Assembly (NCBI GenBank): GCA_903924445.1
Contig: CAIYBQ010000445.1
Span: 1-5,700, forward strand
Source: an uncultured Armatimonadota bacterium
Lineage (GTDB): Bacteria; Armatimonadota; Armatimonadia; Armatimonadales; Armatimonadaceae
Direction: 5' to 3'
DNA length: 5,700 nt
Below the pieces are notes generated by a model that worked only from the letters and a program-made list of their open reading frames with translations, was not told the origin of the DNA and searched no databases. Position numbers and translations under genes: made by a program. This document shows, in pieces, positions 5,499 to 5,700 of the stretch. How positions within the stretch are numbered: position 1 is the stretch's first letter; each line of letters begins with the position of its first letter.

Positions 5499-5700
5499 TG
5501 TACATCTCCTGTGAAAAGTGCTCCCAGAGCTCCTCAGGGAGCGGCTCGCTGGAGAACACTTCTGGCATATCACCATCGGTGTCTTCGTCAAAGATAAACT
5601 CCCGGAACCAGGACCGTAGCTCACAGGCAAATGCACTCTCACCGGATGTCAGCTCATCAAACGAACCCATCCAAAGAATCTGCTCCCAGCCTTTGAGCAG
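5485..5700 (-). CDS. unidentified acidic protein, C-terminal part only
   Basis: A - strand frame open from the window edge to a TGA at 5487-5485 gives the last 71 residues of a protein whose start lies outside. The visible part is rich in Glu, Asp, Phe and Trp, has no membrane segment or signal, and ends in EMYNRGL. Segments such as WEQILWMGSFDEL (5-17) and LRSWFREFIFDEDTDGD (32-48) look like ordinary folded soluble protein, and no competing gene lies opposite. An ATG at 5670-5668 could be a start, but the frame continues upstream with sensible residues (LLKGWEQILW), so that Met is more likely internal. I do not recognise the family. It faces ygiD, with 5 bp between stop codons. Confidence 0.6.
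   Translation of the reverse strand: MLKGWEQILWMGSFDELTSGESAFACELRSWFREFIFDEDTDGDMPEVFSSEPLPEELWEHFSQEMYNRGL

Overview
The window carries four complete genes on the + strand. A fifth partial gene on the - strand runs off the right edge, and there may be a start of a divergent gene at the left edge. Three of the four complete genes encode envelope or secreted proteins: an M28 zinc aminopeptidase with a cleavable signal peptide, a lipoprotein of the purple acid phosphatase type, and a superoxide dismutase with a twin-arginine (Tat) signal. The fourth is a cytosolic YgiD/DODA-type extradiol dioxygenase. Lipoprotein, Sec and Tat signals, intrinsic terminators and Shine-Dalgarno sequences show a bacterium of moderate GC content. 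This M28 subtype next to exported phosphatases is the kind of gene set found in environmental phyla such as Gemmatimonadota, Acidobacteriota or Armatimonadota. That is a guess from memory, not a placement.

Layout. Bases 1-116 hold the upstream region of the M28 gene, with a clear Shine-Dalgarno and a -10-like box inside a short palindrome. Bases 117-1811 are the M28 peptidase. Bases 1812-2258 are noncoding. Most of this is a tandem repeat of about 144 bp in three copies, starting inside the last codons of the peptidase gene. Each copy contains a hairpin plus T-tract, so three intrinsic terminators stand in a row. Bases 2259-2273 are an extended -10 promoter placed so that transcription would begin on the A of the next start codon, giving a leaderless mRNA.

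The purple acid phosphatase-like lipoprotein gene (2274-3845) is followed with no gap by the Tat-exported Mn-type superoxide dismutase (3846-4550). These two form a tight operon closed by a strong terminator (4577-4613). The ygiD-like gene (4652-5479) is next, on its own or from an unrecognised promoter, and converges on an unidentified acidic-protein gene (5485 to the edge, - strand) with 5 bp between the stop codons.

How the genes work together (inference). The phosphatase and the SOD are translated from one message and both leave the cytoplasm, which suggests phosphate scavenging joined to superoxide protection in the envelope. The peptidase is insulated from this operon by the terminator array. 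I see no defence system, mobile element, CRISPR array or RNA gene. The most unusual features are the triplicated peptidase-tail-plus-terminator repeat and the leaderless-type promoter after it.
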